DNA of 64,000 bases from Bacillota bacterium (GTDB taxonomy: Bacteria > Bacillota > Clostridia > Clostridiales > Clostridiaceae). The translations under genes and the position numbers were made by a program. Of this stretch, positions 38,047-49,259 are shown piece by piece (position 1 is the stretch's first letter; each line of letters begins with the position of its first letter). The DNA lies in NCBI GenBank assembly GCA_023435985.1, contig JAEZKY010000030.1, positions 1-64,000 on the forward strand, in the 5' to 3' direction. A model generated the notes under the pieces. It had not been told where the DNA came from and did no database searches. It worked only from the letters and a program-made list of their open reading frames with translations.

Positions 38047-38084
38047 ACATGTTATTTTTTGATTGTGCCTTAATATTTTAATCA

Positions 38085-38114
38085 AAAATAACCAAGTGAA
38101 TTTTCACTTGGTTA
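38085..38114 (-). terminator. Terminator of the dCache chemotaxis receptor gene
   Basis: TAACCAAGTGAA (38089-38100) pairs perfectly with TTCACTTGGTTA (38103-38114). On the minus strand it is followed by TTTTTGATT, about 95 bases after the receptor stop. Confidence 0.8.
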
Positions 38115-38208
38115 CACCCTTAACTATTGAATCATAAAAATTTTATTAACTACGTATATAAATTTTTCGCTAATTCATCAATGAATTAGCAAGATAGTAT
38201 ATGATATA

Positions 38209-40257
38209 TTAAACCTCAAATTTTTCTATAATAGCTTCCAATTTCTGAGCTAAATTATAAAGCTCATCTGCTTGAATTTTAACATTTTGTATATCATTTA
38301 ATTGGCTCGCTACACTAGCATTTACTTCTTCTGTTGAGGCTGCTGACTGCTCAGATACACATGAAATGTTCTGTATATTCGAAGTAAGCATATTGCTATT
38401 AGCTAACATTGATTCAATATTTTCATTCATTGCAGAAATTTTTTCTATTATACTTGCAATAGATTTATTTAATTTTTCAAAGCTTTGTTCTGTAATGGAA
38501 ACTGCTGAATTTTGATTTTCTACATCAGACCTTATATTGTCCATATTCACAGCTGCAGTTTTTGTCGTTTCTATAACTCTATTAATTATATTTCTAATAT
38601 GCTCCGCAGATGAACCAGATTGTTCAGCAAGTACTCTAACCTCTTCTGCAACCACCGCAAATCCCTTTCCATACTCTCCTGCTCTTGCTGCTTCTATAGC
38701 AGCGTTTAAGGCTAACAAATTAGTCTGAGAGGATATATTTGATATTGTACTTAATATTTGGTCAATATCCTCGGTTTCTTTCACTAAAACTCCAATGCTA
38801 TCAGAAATTTGTGAAACTCCGTTTATAGTGCTTTCATTTTTTGTCTTAAGTTCTTTAAATGCATCCATTGTCCTTTCACTGCTGACTTCCATCTCGTGAC
38901 TTTCAGTATTGATTTTGCTATTATATTCCTTAATTTTTGATAAGTTGTTATTAAATTCAGTTGCAATATCAGAAGCTCTATCTATTTCAGAAGCCTGTTC
39001 TTGAACTCCCTTTGAAATTTCATCCATTACTCTTGCTATTTCTTCGGAAGAGGTAGTAACTTCTTCTGCCTGCTTAGTAAGATGTTTAGAAAAATCTAAT
39101 ACATGATCCGCAGAATCTTTAACTGATAGTACCAAATTCTTAACACTATTAACCATATTTGAAAATCTTTTCCCAAGCTCTCCAAGCTCATCGGAACTAT
39201 TTATATTTGTGACTACTGTTAAATCGCCAGCTTCACCCTTTTTCATAGCTTCTTTTAAATGATTAATATGATTTGTTAGATTTTTAGAAATTGATATTCC
39301 AACTCCTAAGGCAGCTATAATAAATAAAAGGGAGAATCCAATAAGTATTACTGCATTAGAAATAATTTTAGAATATACTTCACTAGTATCAATCATTCCA
39401 ATTAACTTCCAACCAGATTTTTCATTATTTAACGAATAAATAAATTTATTTTTCCCATTGAATTTATCCTGTATAAAATTTGATTTATTTTCTAATATTG
39501 ATTTCACCCATGACACTTCAGATTTATCCTTAAAAGCATTTTCTACCTTCTGGTCTTGTGTATCAACATTAGTATTCACTCTATCAGGATTTAAATTTTT
39601 CCCTGACAGCTCTTGATTTTTTGTGGCTAACACTATTCCTGTTTTATCCATTAGTAGTATTTCACCAGTGTTTTCAATTTTAGTGTTATTAAACAGCTGA
39701 GCTATATTTTCTATATCAATATCTATTCCAGCGACCCCTATTGGATTTCCTGCATCATCTAATATCTGCTTCGTAGCTGTTACTACAGTCTTACCAGTTG
39801 CTAAATCTTTGTACGCATCCTGCCAAAGCACTTTACTATTGGAAATCGAGTCCTTATACCATGATTTTCCTGTTGGATCATAACCTTCTGGAAGAGTTGT
39901 TTCAGGATATATATACATGCTTTTATTGTTTGTTGCAATATAAACATTTAATATTTGTGGATTACTTTTAACTATGCCCTTAAGCTCTTTTTTCACAAGA
40001 TCCCCATTGGGATTTGCAAGTGCCGCCTTCGCTATTGAATTCTCAGTTATCTGAGATAATTCCGCTTCATAACTATTATAAGTTTGATCTATAACATTGT
40101 TTACACCTTCTATGGACTTATCTATTGAACTAACATAAGAAGCTTTAAGATTATTATAAAGTATTATATTTGAAATGATACCTGCTGTGCACATAGGCAC
40201 TAAGATTATTAATAAAAAAGTCACAATAAGTCTTTTCTTTATAGATTTAAATTTCAT
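38209..40257 (-). CDS. Methyl-accepting chemotaxis protein with dCache sensor
   Basis: A 682-residue receptor with TM1 at about 10-32 and a large extracytoplasmic dCache_1 domain (about 35-290). '[10 protein letters not shown]' and '[23 protein letters not shown]' are typical of the membrane-distal Cache pocket, with '[12 protein letters not shown]' after it. TM2 follows at about 298-320, then HAMP and the signalling coiled coil with '[19 protein letters not shown]'. dCache receptors usually bind amino acids or organic acids; the ligand is not evident. Single gene. Confidence 0.93.
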   Translation of the reverse strand: MKFKSIKKRLIVTFLLIILVPMCTAGIISNIILYNNLKASYVSSIDKSIEGVNNVIDQTYNSYEAELSQITENSIAKAALANPNGDLVKKELKGIVKSNPQILNVYIATNNKSMYIYPETTLPEGYDPTGKSWYKDSISNSKVLWQDAYKDLATGKTVVTATKQILDDAGNPIGVAGIDIDIENIAQLFNNTKIENTGEILLMDKTGIVLATKNQELSGKNLNPDRVNTNVDTQDQKVENAFKDKSEVSWVKSILENKSNFIQDKFNGKNKFIYSLNNEKSGWKLIGMIDTSEVYSKIISNAVILIGFSLLFIIAALGVGISISKNLTNHINHLKEAMKKGEAGDLTVVTNINSSDELGELGKRFSNMVNSVKNLVLSVKDSADHVLDFSKHLTKQAEEVTTSSEEIARVMDEISKGVQEQASEIDRASDIATEFNNNLSKIKEYNSKINTESHEMEVSSERTMDAFKELKTKNESTINGVSQISDSIGVLVKETEDIDQILSTISNISSQTNLLALNAAIEAARAGEYGKGFAVVAEEVRVLAEQSGSSAEHIRNIINRVIETTKTAAVNMDNIRSDVENQNSAVSITEQSFEKLNKSIASIIEKISAMNENIESMLANSNMLTSNIQNISCVSEQSAASTEEVNASVASQLNDIQNVKIQADELYNLAQKLEAIIEKFEV

Positions 40258-40655
40258 TTATTTGCCCCTCCCAAATACTACAATTGCAGCAGTATAGATG
40301 CATATTTCTTAAAATTTAAAAACAGCTAACAAGTAGATTAAACTACAATTAAAATTTGCTGTCATTTTAAGGCCTTTTTCTTCTGCTCATACGATTTCTA
40401 TGGACGTATCACGTGATAATTCTTTTGTTTTGCAAGTTATGTCATATTACTACTTGTTTGTGTATTGAAACTTATTAATTTTTTAAAACATATGTTGTAA
40501 TTTAAACTTTAGTTATTGCTCAACTCCCCTTATAAATCCCTTCTCTCCTTAAGCTTCATATGATAAATTCTTATCATTACTTCTGCCTTGTTTCACTATA
40601 ATTACATTCCATATACTTAACTGTTTTATGTATTTCTTAAATATAATTTTATGCA
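40258..40655. other. Intergenic stretch, no clear feature
   Basis: AT-rich DNA upstream of the dCache receptor. It should hold that gene's promoter. I see no gene, hairpin or repeat that I would support. Confidence 0.4.
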
Positions 40656-40778
40656 TCAATATATATATTTTAACATTTCATGCTTAATTTCTCCAGCTAT
40701 GCTTGGGTACAATGCCATTTTATTCAATATTTTTTTAATATTATTTATAGAATATACATATTTTTTATAAATAATCAT
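40656..40778 (-). CDS. Possible 40-residue ORF of unknown status
   Basis: ATG-initiated frame of 40 codons: 'MIIYKKYVYSINNIKKILNK' then 'ALYPSIAGEIKHEML'. The composition looks like protein, but there is no recognisable RBS. It may be a fragment of a longer lost gene. Weak call, recorded because the surrounding 840 bases have no other gene. Confidence 0.25.
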   Translation of the reverse strand: MIIYKKYVYSINNIKKILNKMALYPSIAGEIKHEMLKYIY

Positions 40779-40954
40779 TTTTAAATCTTTACATGTAACA
40801 TTTCTATTAAATATCAATTGATTTCTTCTTAATTTCTTAATCTATACATATTTTTCACACATGTAAAAATCCACAACTTTTCATAAGTTTAATGATAAAA
40901 TCTAGATTCATCAGATTACTATCTATACAATTACATATAATTTCCTTATTCAAG

Positions 40955-41008
40955 AAAAAAGTCTCATAGCATTATAATAAAAATACTAAATGCTATGAGA
41001 CCTTATTT
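40955..41008. terminator. Terminator of the secreted CBM32 protein gene
   Basis: GTCTCATAGCATT (40961-40973) pairs perfectly with AATGCTATGAGAC (40989-41001). T tracts flank it on both strands, TTTTTTC on the minus side. Confidence 0.85.
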
Positions 41009-41099
41009 TTGTACAAACTCAACTGTATTTATAATATCAGCTTGTACTACACTTAACTGTTATATATTAATATATCATTAAGATTATATTGAATTATTT

Positions 41100-43820
41100 T
41101 TAATTTGCAGGATAATCATTGATAGATTGTTTCATAGTACCTGATTTTACAGTACCACCTGTATTATTTATTACATGTGTTATTTCACCATTACCATTTA
41201 AGAATACAGAGCATGCATGATGTACCTTTATTCCAGCCGCATTTGGAACTTCTATTCCGTTATTCTCTGCTACAACAGCATCTCTAAAGTAAGAGTAAAT
41301 ACCTGATCCATAAAGTTCATGGGAAGTAACTGAATCAGCTACTTTGTATGAAGCATAACCATTTTGAGTACCATTATTGCTCATCCAAGCAGCTTGATTT
41401 GGAACATCATATGGCAGTTCACTTTGATAGAAGTATACTTTTCCGCCATTACCATTCCATAAAGTTTGGTACTCTTCAAAATGTTCAACGAACAATCCAT
41501 ACATTGTTACATTATTGCCATTTACAATGACACCATTTTTTGCATTATTAACTGTCCATCCAACACCATCACCATGGTCTGCACGCCATACCCAAAAATC
41601 ATCGCCAATAACATTATTACTATTTATCTTTAAACTTGTATCAGCATTTCCTACTCCTGCTCCTCCAATTCTAAAGAATAAATCACTAAGGCTTGTAGGA
41701 TTAGCTGAATGGTCAACTGAACTACCATCTTGTCCGACTTGTAATAATACTGGTGAATCTTTTGCTCCAGCATCGAAAAGAAGTCCAGAAACTTTTACAC
41801 CATCAACATCTGCTATGTTCATTGCTGCAGTGCCATTGTCTGGGATTAAAGTTGCAAGTCCAAGACCTAAGATAACTGTATTAGCTCTTGTCACATTGAT
41901 TGCCTGGCTTAAATGATATATTCCAGGAGTAAAAATAATGTTCTTTCCTTGGCTAAGTGCTTGATTTATGCTTTGAGCTGTAGCAGTATCTGGTTTTGCT
42001 ATATAGAATTGATCAATAGGTAAAGATGTACCTTGACCTATTCCATTTGACCAAGTTATTCCTTGAGCATTCTTTCTAAGCTCTGGTACAAAAACTTGAT
42101 AGTTTCCGCTATCATCAATATAAAGGAATGGCTTTTCTCTAACAGCTGGTGCTTGATTAACAACTGTATTTGGCGTTGATGGATAAGCATTGTCATTTGT
42201 AGGTGCACCATTATTACCTACGAAAACCATATTCCAGTTAGCACCATTCCAAGATCCCATTTGACTGTTTCTAGTAAAAAATTGTTGCTGTGATCCAGAA
42301 CTAATTGCACCATCAATTTTTGAATCGGCTATAAATCCACCACTAGACCAAGCATAATCATAGTTAGTTCCTAGAGGATCCCATAATGACATCCCACCCT
42401 TAACATGGACACGTCTCATTGGTGCAGCTTGTGATACCGCCCAAGTTAAAGTACCTGCTGGCGCTACATTACTAGAAGAATAGGTTGGAGTTACAGCAAA
42501 ATTTTCAGCTGTTCTCCAGAAGTTACAAGTTGCATTACCTCCCATCCAATCAGCTTCACTACGTACTGCACCAGTAATGTTAACATCATCTGGTGTTTTT
42601 CCAAGGCCCATTACTGAAGTATAGAAACCTACATTAACATTAACGTTATATGAACCTGGTTTGAATAAAAGTGCATATCTTTCATCACCAAATTGATTAG
42701 TTTCCATTTGATTAAATACATTATCTACAGTATTTTGTATACTTGCACTTGACATTGATGGATCAAATATTTTAACATTTGGCCCTAAGTCTACAGTACC
42801 ATCTACTGGCCCAGAAGCATCTGGTGTCCCATATACTTCAAATTCCCATAAAGAATAACCATAGACAGTTGTTCTTCCTGTTCCATACATTCTTACATAT
42901 CTTCCTGTTACATCAGAATTAAAAGTTATATTTTCTACCCCGCCTGTTCCACCTGTTTTTGTATAAGCATCTACCCAATTTACATTATCTGTTGATACTT
43001 GGATTTTATAATCTTTTGCTGCTGCAGTTTCCCAGTTTAGTTTTACTCCTGATACGCTGTAACTTCCTCCCAAATCTACAGATATCCATTGAGGATCACT
43101 TCCTTGAGCAGACTCCCACCTAGTTCCTGTATTTCCATCAAAAGCTAAAGATGCAGTACTTGCGCCTGTAACTGATGATGCCGCTGCTGACTTATTTAAT
43201 GCTATATTTGTAGCTGACACTGCTACAGGAGTACCATATACTTCAAATTCCCATAAAGAATAACCATAGGCAGTTGTTCTTGATGTTCCGTACATTCTTA
43301 CATATCTTCCAGTAGCATCAGAATTGAAAGTTATATTTTCTACTCCGCCTGTTCCACCTGTTTTTGTATAAGCATCTACCCAATTTACATTATCTGTTGA
43401 TATTTGAATCTTATAATTCTTTGCTGCTGCAGTTTCCCAGTTAAGCTTTACTCCAGATATATTATAATTTCCACCTAAATCTACAGCTATCCACTGAGGA
43501 TCACTGCCTTGAGCAGATTCCCATCTAGTTCCTGTGTCTCCGTCAAAAGCTGAAGCAGCAGTATTTGCACCTGTAACTGAGGATGAAGTAGCTGGTTTAT
43601 TTAATGCAATATTAGTTGATGCTGCAGCAGCTTCTGTAATATTTTTTACAAAAGCAGCTGCTCCTGTAGTATTTTCTACAGAAACATCTGATGCTACCTT
43701 ACTGTCTGTACCTAAATCCACAGTTTCAGCCTTTGTAACAAATGTTGGTGCCATAAGCATAGTAGCACATAGGGACAAAGAAAGTGTTAATGATAAAATT
43801 TTCTTGTTTCTCCTAATCAT
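41100..43820 (-). CDS. Secreted protein with two CBM32 (F5/8C) domains and a beta-helix region
   Basis: About 906 residues from the ATG at 43820, chosen because AGGAGG lies ten bases upstream; the longer frame lacks an RBS. A signal peptide ('KKILSLTLSLSLCATMLMAPTFVTKA') is followed by two near-identical F5/8-type C carbohydrate-binding domains of about 130 residues. Both contain 'NIALNK', 'FDGDTGTRWES', 'QWIAVDLGG' and 'YGYSLWEFEVYG'. The remaining 550 residues look like a right-handed beta-helix ('KNIIFTPGIYHLSQAINV', 'NVTMYGLFVEHF', 'DDFWVWRADHGDG'), reminiscent of GH55-like proteins often mislabelled adenylyl cyclase. Probable extracellular glycan-active or glycan-binding protein; catalytic activity unproven. 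It lies divergent from the decayed chitinase. Confidence 0.8.
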   Translation of the reverse strand: MIRRNKKILSLTLSLSLCATMLMAPTFVTKAETVDLGTDSKVASDVSVENTTGAAAFVKNITEAAAASTNIALNKPATSSSVTGANTAASAFDGDTGTRWESAQGSDPQWIAVDLGGNYNISGVKLNWETAAAKNYKIQISTDNVNWVDAYTKTGGTGGVENITFNSDATGRYVRMYGTSRTTAYGYSLWEFEVYGTPVAVSATNIALNKSAAASSVTGASTASLAFDGNTGTRWESAQGSDPQWISVDLGGSYSVSGVKLNWETAAAKDYKIQVSTDNVNWVDAYTKTGGTGGVENITFNSDVTGRYVRMYGTGRTTVYGYSLWEFEVYGTPDASGPVDGTVDLGPNVKIFDPSMSSASIQNTVDNVFNQMETNQFGDERYALLFKPGSYNVNVNVGFYTSVMGLGKTPDDVNITGAVRSEADWMGGNATCNFWRTAENFAVTPTYSSSNVAPAGTLTWAVSQAAPMRRVHVKGGMSLWDPLGTNYDYAWSSGGFIADSKIDGAISSGSQQQFFTRNSQMGSWNGANWNMVFVGNNGAPTNDNAYPSTPNTVVNQAPAVREKPFLYIDDSGNYQVFVPELRKNAQGITWSNGIGQGTSLPIDQFYIAKPDTATAQSINQALSQGKNIIFTPGIYHLSQAINVTRANTVILGLGLATLIPDNGTAAMNIADVDGVKVSGLLFDAGAKDSPVLLQVGQDGSSVDHSANPTSLSDLFFRIGGAGVGNADTSLKINSNNVIGDDFWVWRADHGDGVGWTVNNAKNGVIVNGNNVTMYGLFVEHFEEYQTLWNGNGGKVYFYQSELPYDVPNQAAWMSNNGTQNGYASYKVADSVTSHELYGSGIYSYFRDAVVAENNGIEVPNAAGIKVHHACSVFLNGNGEITHVINNTGGTVKSGTMKQSINDYPAN

Positions 43821-44873
43821 TATTAAACTACCTCCTAAAATATAATTTAAGCTCCCTCTTAAAAACATATTTAACCTAAAGATGACTAGCTACATTTTAG
43901 CTAAACCTCCTTTCTAAAAAATTTTCATATGCTCTGTGCAACAAATGAATTGATTTACCTAACTGCTTTAAAGTTAAGTTTTATATTATCCTTCGATAAC
44001 GCAAATCTCGAAACCGATTTAGTAATTTACGAGATGAAGGTCAATACCATATTTTTATGTAATAAATCTAGAACATCAAATTACTAACAAAGATAAGTTT
44101 TTATGCCTCACTTTCAAACTTAAATGTTTACATAAAGAGTTTTTATATACAATATATCTAAAATCTTCATATCTACAGTTATTCTTTTAAGATATAATAC
44201 GATTAATTATCATTATTTTGATTACTAATTTATAAACTTAATAAAAATAAATTCATTTATTGATAGTTTTGTGGTAAATAAAAATTAGAAAGTAATACAA
44301 AAAAATTATATTTATGATGTGATCCTTTATGATGTGCTTCATTATAATTAATTACTTGAAGTTTCAAGAAGTTCTTAAAATACTATATCAACCAAAACCC
44401 TTTTGCTTAATATACCATTTTATACATATTTTATAATCGTTTTTACATAATGTCAAATAATTTTAATAAATAATTTTTACTCTTGATATTCAACGATAAA
44501 TTAACCTTAACTGCACATTTTGATAATAGCAAAATAAAAATTTCACGTACATATTTATTTCTTAAAACGTGCATAATTAAGCTTAAAATGCAATTTTCTT
44601 CTATTTCCTTCGAAAATTCTCTTTTTATTATACAAAACGTACATTTATTGCTATTAATGTTGACTTTTTGTAAATATATGCTATTTTAATAACAAAACAG
44701 AATATCCTATACGTCCCTTACAATTCAGTATGCCTCTTATGCTATTTCTTAATCTTTTAGCAATTTACCTTTACACTACTCTTTTTATAATTCTATATTC
44801 TTTTTTCTACAAAATAGCTTATTATTTAAATTTTTCAAAAAATTTAAATATAAAAAAATAAATTAATCGGAGG
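43821..44873. promoter_or_regulatory. Divergent intergenic region, about 1 kb
   Basis: Very AT-rich space between the CBM32 protein and the decayed chitinase. It holds both leaders and promoters. A short inverted repeat (CTCGAAACCGA...TTTACGAG, about 44010-44032) is visible, but no recognised operator or riboswitch. No supported gene. Confidence 0.35.
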
Positions 44874-46322
44874 ATGGGTCTGCATAGAAATAAACTATTA
44901 AATCTAGTTATTTGTTCCTTAATGGTACTTTCAGGTCTCTCAATTCCAGTACGTAGTTATGCCGACACTATAACCTCAAGCTGATATCAAAATTTTGAAT
45001 CAGGTAATGAATTCTCTGCTGGAACAAACACTACAGTAACCTTAGATTCAACTGGTGGGAATACTGGCGGATCTTTTTGATGATATCTATTTTGCTGCAC
45101 AAGCATCAGATCCATTTCCTTCATTTAACACTGGAGCTCAACCAGTTAATATTTCAGGACAGATTGAAGCTGAAAAATACACCAGCATGAATAACGCAGC
45201 AACAGAGGAATGTTCTGAAGGTTGTCTAGATGTTGGCTGGATAGACTACAGTGTCAATGTAACAACAGCAGGACTTATACTATGGATTTAAGGATTGCAG
45301 GAATTAATCCAACAGGTACATTACAACTTCAAAAGAACAATACTGTACTTGCTACAGTTATTCCTCCAAATACAAATGACTGGCAAAATTGGACAACTGT
45401 TTCAACTAAAGTTTCTCTTGATACATGAGTACAAACATCAAGAATTTTTTCTACAGGTGCTTCAGTTAATTTGAACTGGATTCGTTTTACTTCCGGTACA
45501 AATACCAAACCAACTGTCGTTGGATATATACCAACATGGAGTTTTGATTGTTATAAAACTATTGACTTAAACGTTCTCACACATATTTGCATAGCCTTCG
45601 CTGAACCAGATTCTTCTGGTAATCTGTCCTTAGATATTTCTGATGCTGATATAAATGCATGTGTAAATAGAACTCATGCAGCAAATGTAAAGGTGCTTTT
45701 ATCTTTAGGTGGAGGTTCTGGTAATCCTAATTATACTAAATTACTACAATCACAAAATCGTTCAGCATTCTGTGATAAAATTTTGCAGTATATAAATAAA
45801 TATAATATAGATGGAATAGATGTAGATTTAGAAGTCAACTCTTACAATAATTTAGATTCAAATTGGGAGCCATTTATTAATGATCTTTATGCAAGATTAA
45901 AACCTCAAGGAAAGTTATTAACATCTGCAGTTGCTGACTGTGAAGGAGATCTTCTTCCTGCAACAGCATTTAATAAACTAGACTTAGTAAATGTTATGGC
46001 TTAAGATTATGCTACTGCAGTTAACAGCCTTAATTACTTTGTTAATACTAAACACGTAGCTAAAGAGAAACTTGTATTAGGAGTGGCTTTCTTTGGGTAT
46101 ACAAGCTCTGGTGAATATATAGGTTATAAAGATATAATTGCACAATATCCTGATGCCTGGAATGTAGATTCTTATGCCGGTATTCATTATGTGGACGCAG
46201 CAAGTATGCGTGATCAAACAATATTAGGCAAAGGCTATGGCGGAATTATGATTTGTGAATTAAGTTTAGATGCACCTGGAAATAAATCGTTATTAAAAGT
46301 AATTGGCGATAATATTAAATAG
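44874..46322 (+). pseudogene. Decayed secreted chitinase (CBM6-GH18)
   Basis: CGGAGG and an ATG at 44874 begin a signal peptide ('NLVICSLMVLSGLSIPVRSYA'). The gene is then broken by TGA at 44982-44984 (a Trp position before YQNFES), a stop and frame change near 45077, and a one-base deletion near 45271 inside a CBM6 domain ('IEAEKYTSMNNAA', 'TYTMDLRIAG', 'NLNWIRF'). A TGA at 45426-45428 and a TAA at 46002-46004 ('NVMA-stop-DY', normally Tyr) follow. The GH18 catalytic motif 'DGIDVDLE' and the strand-8 region are still readable, so decay is recent. It cannot yield a full enzyme. Confidence 0.9.
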
Positions 46323-46362
46323 GATTTTACTCTTTCTCTGTTTTTCATATATTTAATAAAAC

Positions 46363-46418
46363 TAAAAACCATGCATAAATAAAAATACAAATTCCTTATG
46401 CATGGTTTTATTTTTTTT
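46363..46418. terminator. Terminator after the chitinase relic
   Basis: AACCATGCATAA (46367-46378) pairs perfectly with TTATGCATGGTT (46396-46407), followed by TTATTTTTTTT. A-rich DNA on the other side allows it to serve the convergent GNAT gene as well. Confidence 0.85.
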
Positions 46419-46443
46419 AATTTCTAGCATGATAAAAAGTCAA

Positions 46444-46869
46444 TTAATTACCTAAGTTAATTTCGTTAGGGATTACAACCCAGCCTATAGAATTAAACGC
46501 TACATCCATATCATGATTATTATTTTGTGTAAAAATGAAACCTGTTTTGATGCCAACTTCTTTAAGCTTTGATAAAGAACGGTCCAACAATCGTTTTTCA
46601 ATTTCATTAACTCTATATTGATCATATATAGCAATATGATATATAAATCCCCTTATACCATCATTTCCACATAATAAAGCTCCGATTACTTTTCCATTAT
46701 CTGTGCATGCTACAGAACTAGCACCTGGATTTTTTCTTAAATATATTTCTAATTCTTCTTTTGTAACAGAGCTTTCAAGAAATGATGTTCCAAAAATTTC
46801 ATTCCATAATTTAAGTACTTGATCTATATCTAACTCTCTCATAGCTTGTACTACTATTGTATTATTCAT
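46444..46869 (-). CDS. GNAT-family N-acetyltransferase
   Basis: A 141-residue protein with the GNAT order of elements: 'REL.ID.VLKLWNEIF' at the N-terminus, then 'VACTDNGKVIGALLCG'. The acetyl-CoA region follows, 'IYHIAIYDQYRVNEIEKRLLDRSL'. The usual R/Q-x-x-G-x-G/A loop is degenerate (Q-Y-R-V-N-E), so CoA binding may be weak. Substrate unknown. Single gene with a weak AGGTGAAATAA leader. Confidence 0.75.
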   Translation of the reverse strand: MNNTIVVQAMRELDIDQVLKLWNEIFGTSFLESSVTKEELEIYLRKNPGASSVACTDNGKVIGALLCGNDGIRGFIYHIAIYDQYRVNEIEKRLLDRSLSKLKEVGIKTGFIFTQNNNHDMDVAFNSIGWVVIPNEINLGN

Positions 46870-46994
46870 TTATTTCACCTGCTCTAATTAAATTATTATG
46901 TCTATATATTTATATTAACACTGTATTATTTTATTAGATACATAATTTAATATATATTTTTAATCAATTGAAAAGTTTCATAACTTTTACCCTA

Positions 46995-47264
46995 TTACTT
47001 ATGATATTTTCTATAATTTCTTGAATATGCACGAACTCCATCTGACCATATTATATGATTATGAATATCCATTAATTTATTTTCCATAGCTTAAGCCCAT
47101 CATATTCTTAACAATTTTATATATTCTATTAATTCATATCCTAAAAGGCGAATAGCTGATATGTCTAGTATATTATAAATTGATTTACTACCTGTTACTT
47201 CTTTAATACAAATTCTATAAAAAAATAGGGCTACTGCACTAATTATGATATAATACTCTCTTAT
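46995..47264 (-). pseudogene. Two short adjacent frames, possibly a decayed gene
   Basis: In the 470-base gap before trxB, a start-less frame (47100-47264; a hydrophobic stretch then 'KEVTGSKSIYNILDISAIRLLG') ends in TGA. A 30-codon ATG frame (46995-47087, 'DIHNHIIWSDGVRAYSRNYR') follows. Both look protein-like. Neither has a recognisable family or RBS. Probably one broken gene. Confidence 0.25.
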
Positions 47265-47340
47265 CTATGTTAGACTGAAAGTACTTCATTATTTAGTAAG
47301 GTAAACCCTATTCTTATTAAATCTTTTCTATAGTCACTTT

Positions 47341-48249
47341 TTAATGGTTTATTAAATATTTCTCAGCCCCATATATGCTGACTGCTCCATCAGCTGCTGC
47401 TGTAAGCACCTGCCTTACTTCCTTTGTTCTAATATCTCCTATTGCAAAAATTCCATCTATATTTGTTCTACAGCTTTCATCTGCAATAATATAACCATTT
47501 TTATCCAAATCTACTAAATCTTTAACCAATTCTGTTTGAGGCTCACTTCCAATGGCCACAAAAACACCATTGACTTCTAAATCCTTCACCACATTATCCT
47601 TAGTGTTTTTAATTTCTAAACCACTTAATTTTTCTTCACCTTTAAGTTTAGTAATTACGCTATTCCAAATTATTTCTACATTATTTGTTTCAAGCAACTT
47701 TTTTTGAGATGCTTTATTAGCTCTCAATAAATCTTTTCTAACAATTACATATACCTTTTCAGCAATTCGGGAAAGATGAAGAGCATCTTCTACTGCTGTA
47801 TCTCCTCCACCTATAACAGCTACTACTTTTTCTCTATAAAATCCGCCATCACAAGTAGCACAGTAAGATATTCCTCTACCCATAAATTCATCTTCTTTAT
47901 CAATATTTAATTTCTTTGGCTTTGCACCCATTGATAAAATTACTGCCTTACTTTCATAAGTTTGAGAACCAGTTATAACTTTTTTTATATCACCATCTAT
48001 TTTTAAGTCTATTACTTCCTCATACTTCATAATTCCACCAAATTTTTTTGCGTGCTCATACATGATATTTGCAAGTTCTGAACCTGTTATATCAGGAAAT
48101 CCTGGGTAATTCTCTACTTCATTTGTATTAACTATCTGACCGCCTTCATATTGCTTTTCAATCATTAACGCATCTAGTCCTGCTCTGCCTGCATATAATG
48201 CTGCTGTAAGTGCTGCCGGACCTCCTCCAATAATAATAATATCTTTCAT
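47341..48249 (-). CDS. trxB: Thioredoxin reductase
   Basis: A 302-residue flavoprotein, normal for the low-Mr class. The FAD motif is 'IIGGGPAALTAALYAGRAG' (about 6-24). The redox pair C130-A-T-C133 is followed by Asp-Gly. The NADPH motif 'IGGGDTAVEDAL' lies at about 146-157. The C-terminal FAD motif reads 'GIFAIGDIR'. It reduces thioredoxin-like partners with NADPH. No thioredoxin gene lies next to it. AGGTGATGTAAT leader. Confidence 0.93.
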   Translation of the reverse strand: MKDIIIIGGGPAALTAALYAGRAGLDALMIEKQYEGGQIVNTNEVENYPGFPDITGSELANIMYEHAKKFGGIMKYEEVIDLKIDGDIKKVITGSQTYESKAVILSMGAKPKKLNIDKEDEFMGRGISYCATCDGGFYREKVVAVIGGGDTAVEDALHLSRIAEKVYVIVRKDLLRANKASQKKLLETNNVEIIWNSVITKLKGEEKLSGLEIKNTKDNVVKDLEVNGVFVAIGSEPQTELVKDLVDLDKNGYIIADESCRTNIDGIFAIGDIRTKEVRQVLTAAADGAVSIYGAEKYLINH

Positions 48250-48473
48250 ATTACATCACCTCTTCTATTAACAATTTGTATATTTTCTTATAATATACAA
48301 GTTATAATATTCCAATAAATAATTCCTAATTCATTTATTTTAAAATAAATTTTATTCAATTATATTTTGCCATTTATTATTTTATAATATTATATTACTC
48401 TCAACGATATAATTAATCAACTATTTTTTATAAATAAAATTAAACAAAAATTATCGTTACAATCATTTTATTT

Positions 48474-49259
48474 TCATACCTCTAATACCTTTTGAATTTC
48501 TAATTCTGTTAAAGATCTATATTGACCTTTCTTTAAAGATTTATCTAAAGTCAATCCTCCAATCGAAATTCTCTTTAAATATATTACATAACAACCTACT
48601 GCCTTTAGCATACGTTTCACTTGGTGCTTTCGCCCTTCTGAAATAGTGAGATAACCAGAAACAACAGGCTGATTATAATAGTTTGAGTCTATATTTTTCA
48701 TATTGCTAATATCTATTTCGTGCTTTAAATCCTTATACATGCCAAACTTATCTATTTCTATTTTTGCAGGTTTTGTTAGTATCTTTTCACTTTGTCCAAT
48801 GCATATACCCTGTTCTAATTTTTTTCTATCCCCTTCATCTAAGGAACCTAATGCCCAAAAAAAATAAGTTTTTTCAACATGCTTTTCTGGATACATTATT
48901 TTATGTTCGAATTCACCATCATTTGTGAGTAATAATAAGCCTTCTGTATCCTTGTCCAATCTCCCAACATGAAATACCCCATTCATGTTATCCTTATGTA
49001 AAAAGTCAAATACTGTCTTATGAATTTCATCAGTCTTTGCAGTAATGCAGCCAGCAGGCTTATGAAACATATAATATGCTTTTCCTGTGTATGAAACTAT
49101 CTTATTGAGATATTCAATAAGATCATAGCTCTCATCAATTTCTATTGCAGGTTCAGTAATAATCTCTCCATTTACCTTTACATTACCTTCCTTAATATAA
49201 ATCCTAACTTTTTTTCTGCTCCCAACAGCTGCTTCTGCTAAAAATTTATCCAATCTCAT
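48474..49259 (-). CDS. RsuA/RluB-family rRNA pseudouridine synthase
   Basis: A 261-residue protein: N-terminal S4 RNA-binding domain ('MRLDKFLAEAAVGSRKKV', 'VKVNGEII'), then the RsuA-type catalytic domain. The domain shows 'YYMFHKPAGCITA' (about 62-74), 'HVGRLDKDTEGLLLLTNDG' (catalytic Asp102) and 'EGRKHQVKRMLKAVG' (about 218-232). It isomerises a uridine in ribosomal RNA. The short length and single S4 domain fit RsuA-like enzymes (16S U516), but RluB-like specificity cannot be excluded. Confidence 0.88.
   Translation of the reverse strand: MRLDKFLAEAAVGSRKKVRIYIKEGNVKVNGEIITEPAIEIDESYDLIEYLNKIVSYTGKAYYMFHKPAGCITAKTDEIHKTVFDFLHKDNMNGVFHVGRLDKDTEGLLLLTNDGEFEHKIMYPEKHVEKTYFFWALGSLDEGDRKKLEQGICIGQSEKILTKPAKIEIDKFGMYKDLKHEIDISNMKNIDSNYYNQPVVSGYLTISEGRKHQVKRMLKAVGCYVIYLKRISIGGLTLDKSLKKGQYRSLTELEIQKVLEV

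Noticed and set aside
44874..46322. Use of TGA as a sense codon (Trp) to explain the broken chitinase
   Set aside because: A TAA at a Tyr position and base-level frame changes are also present, and other genes in the window end normally at TGA.
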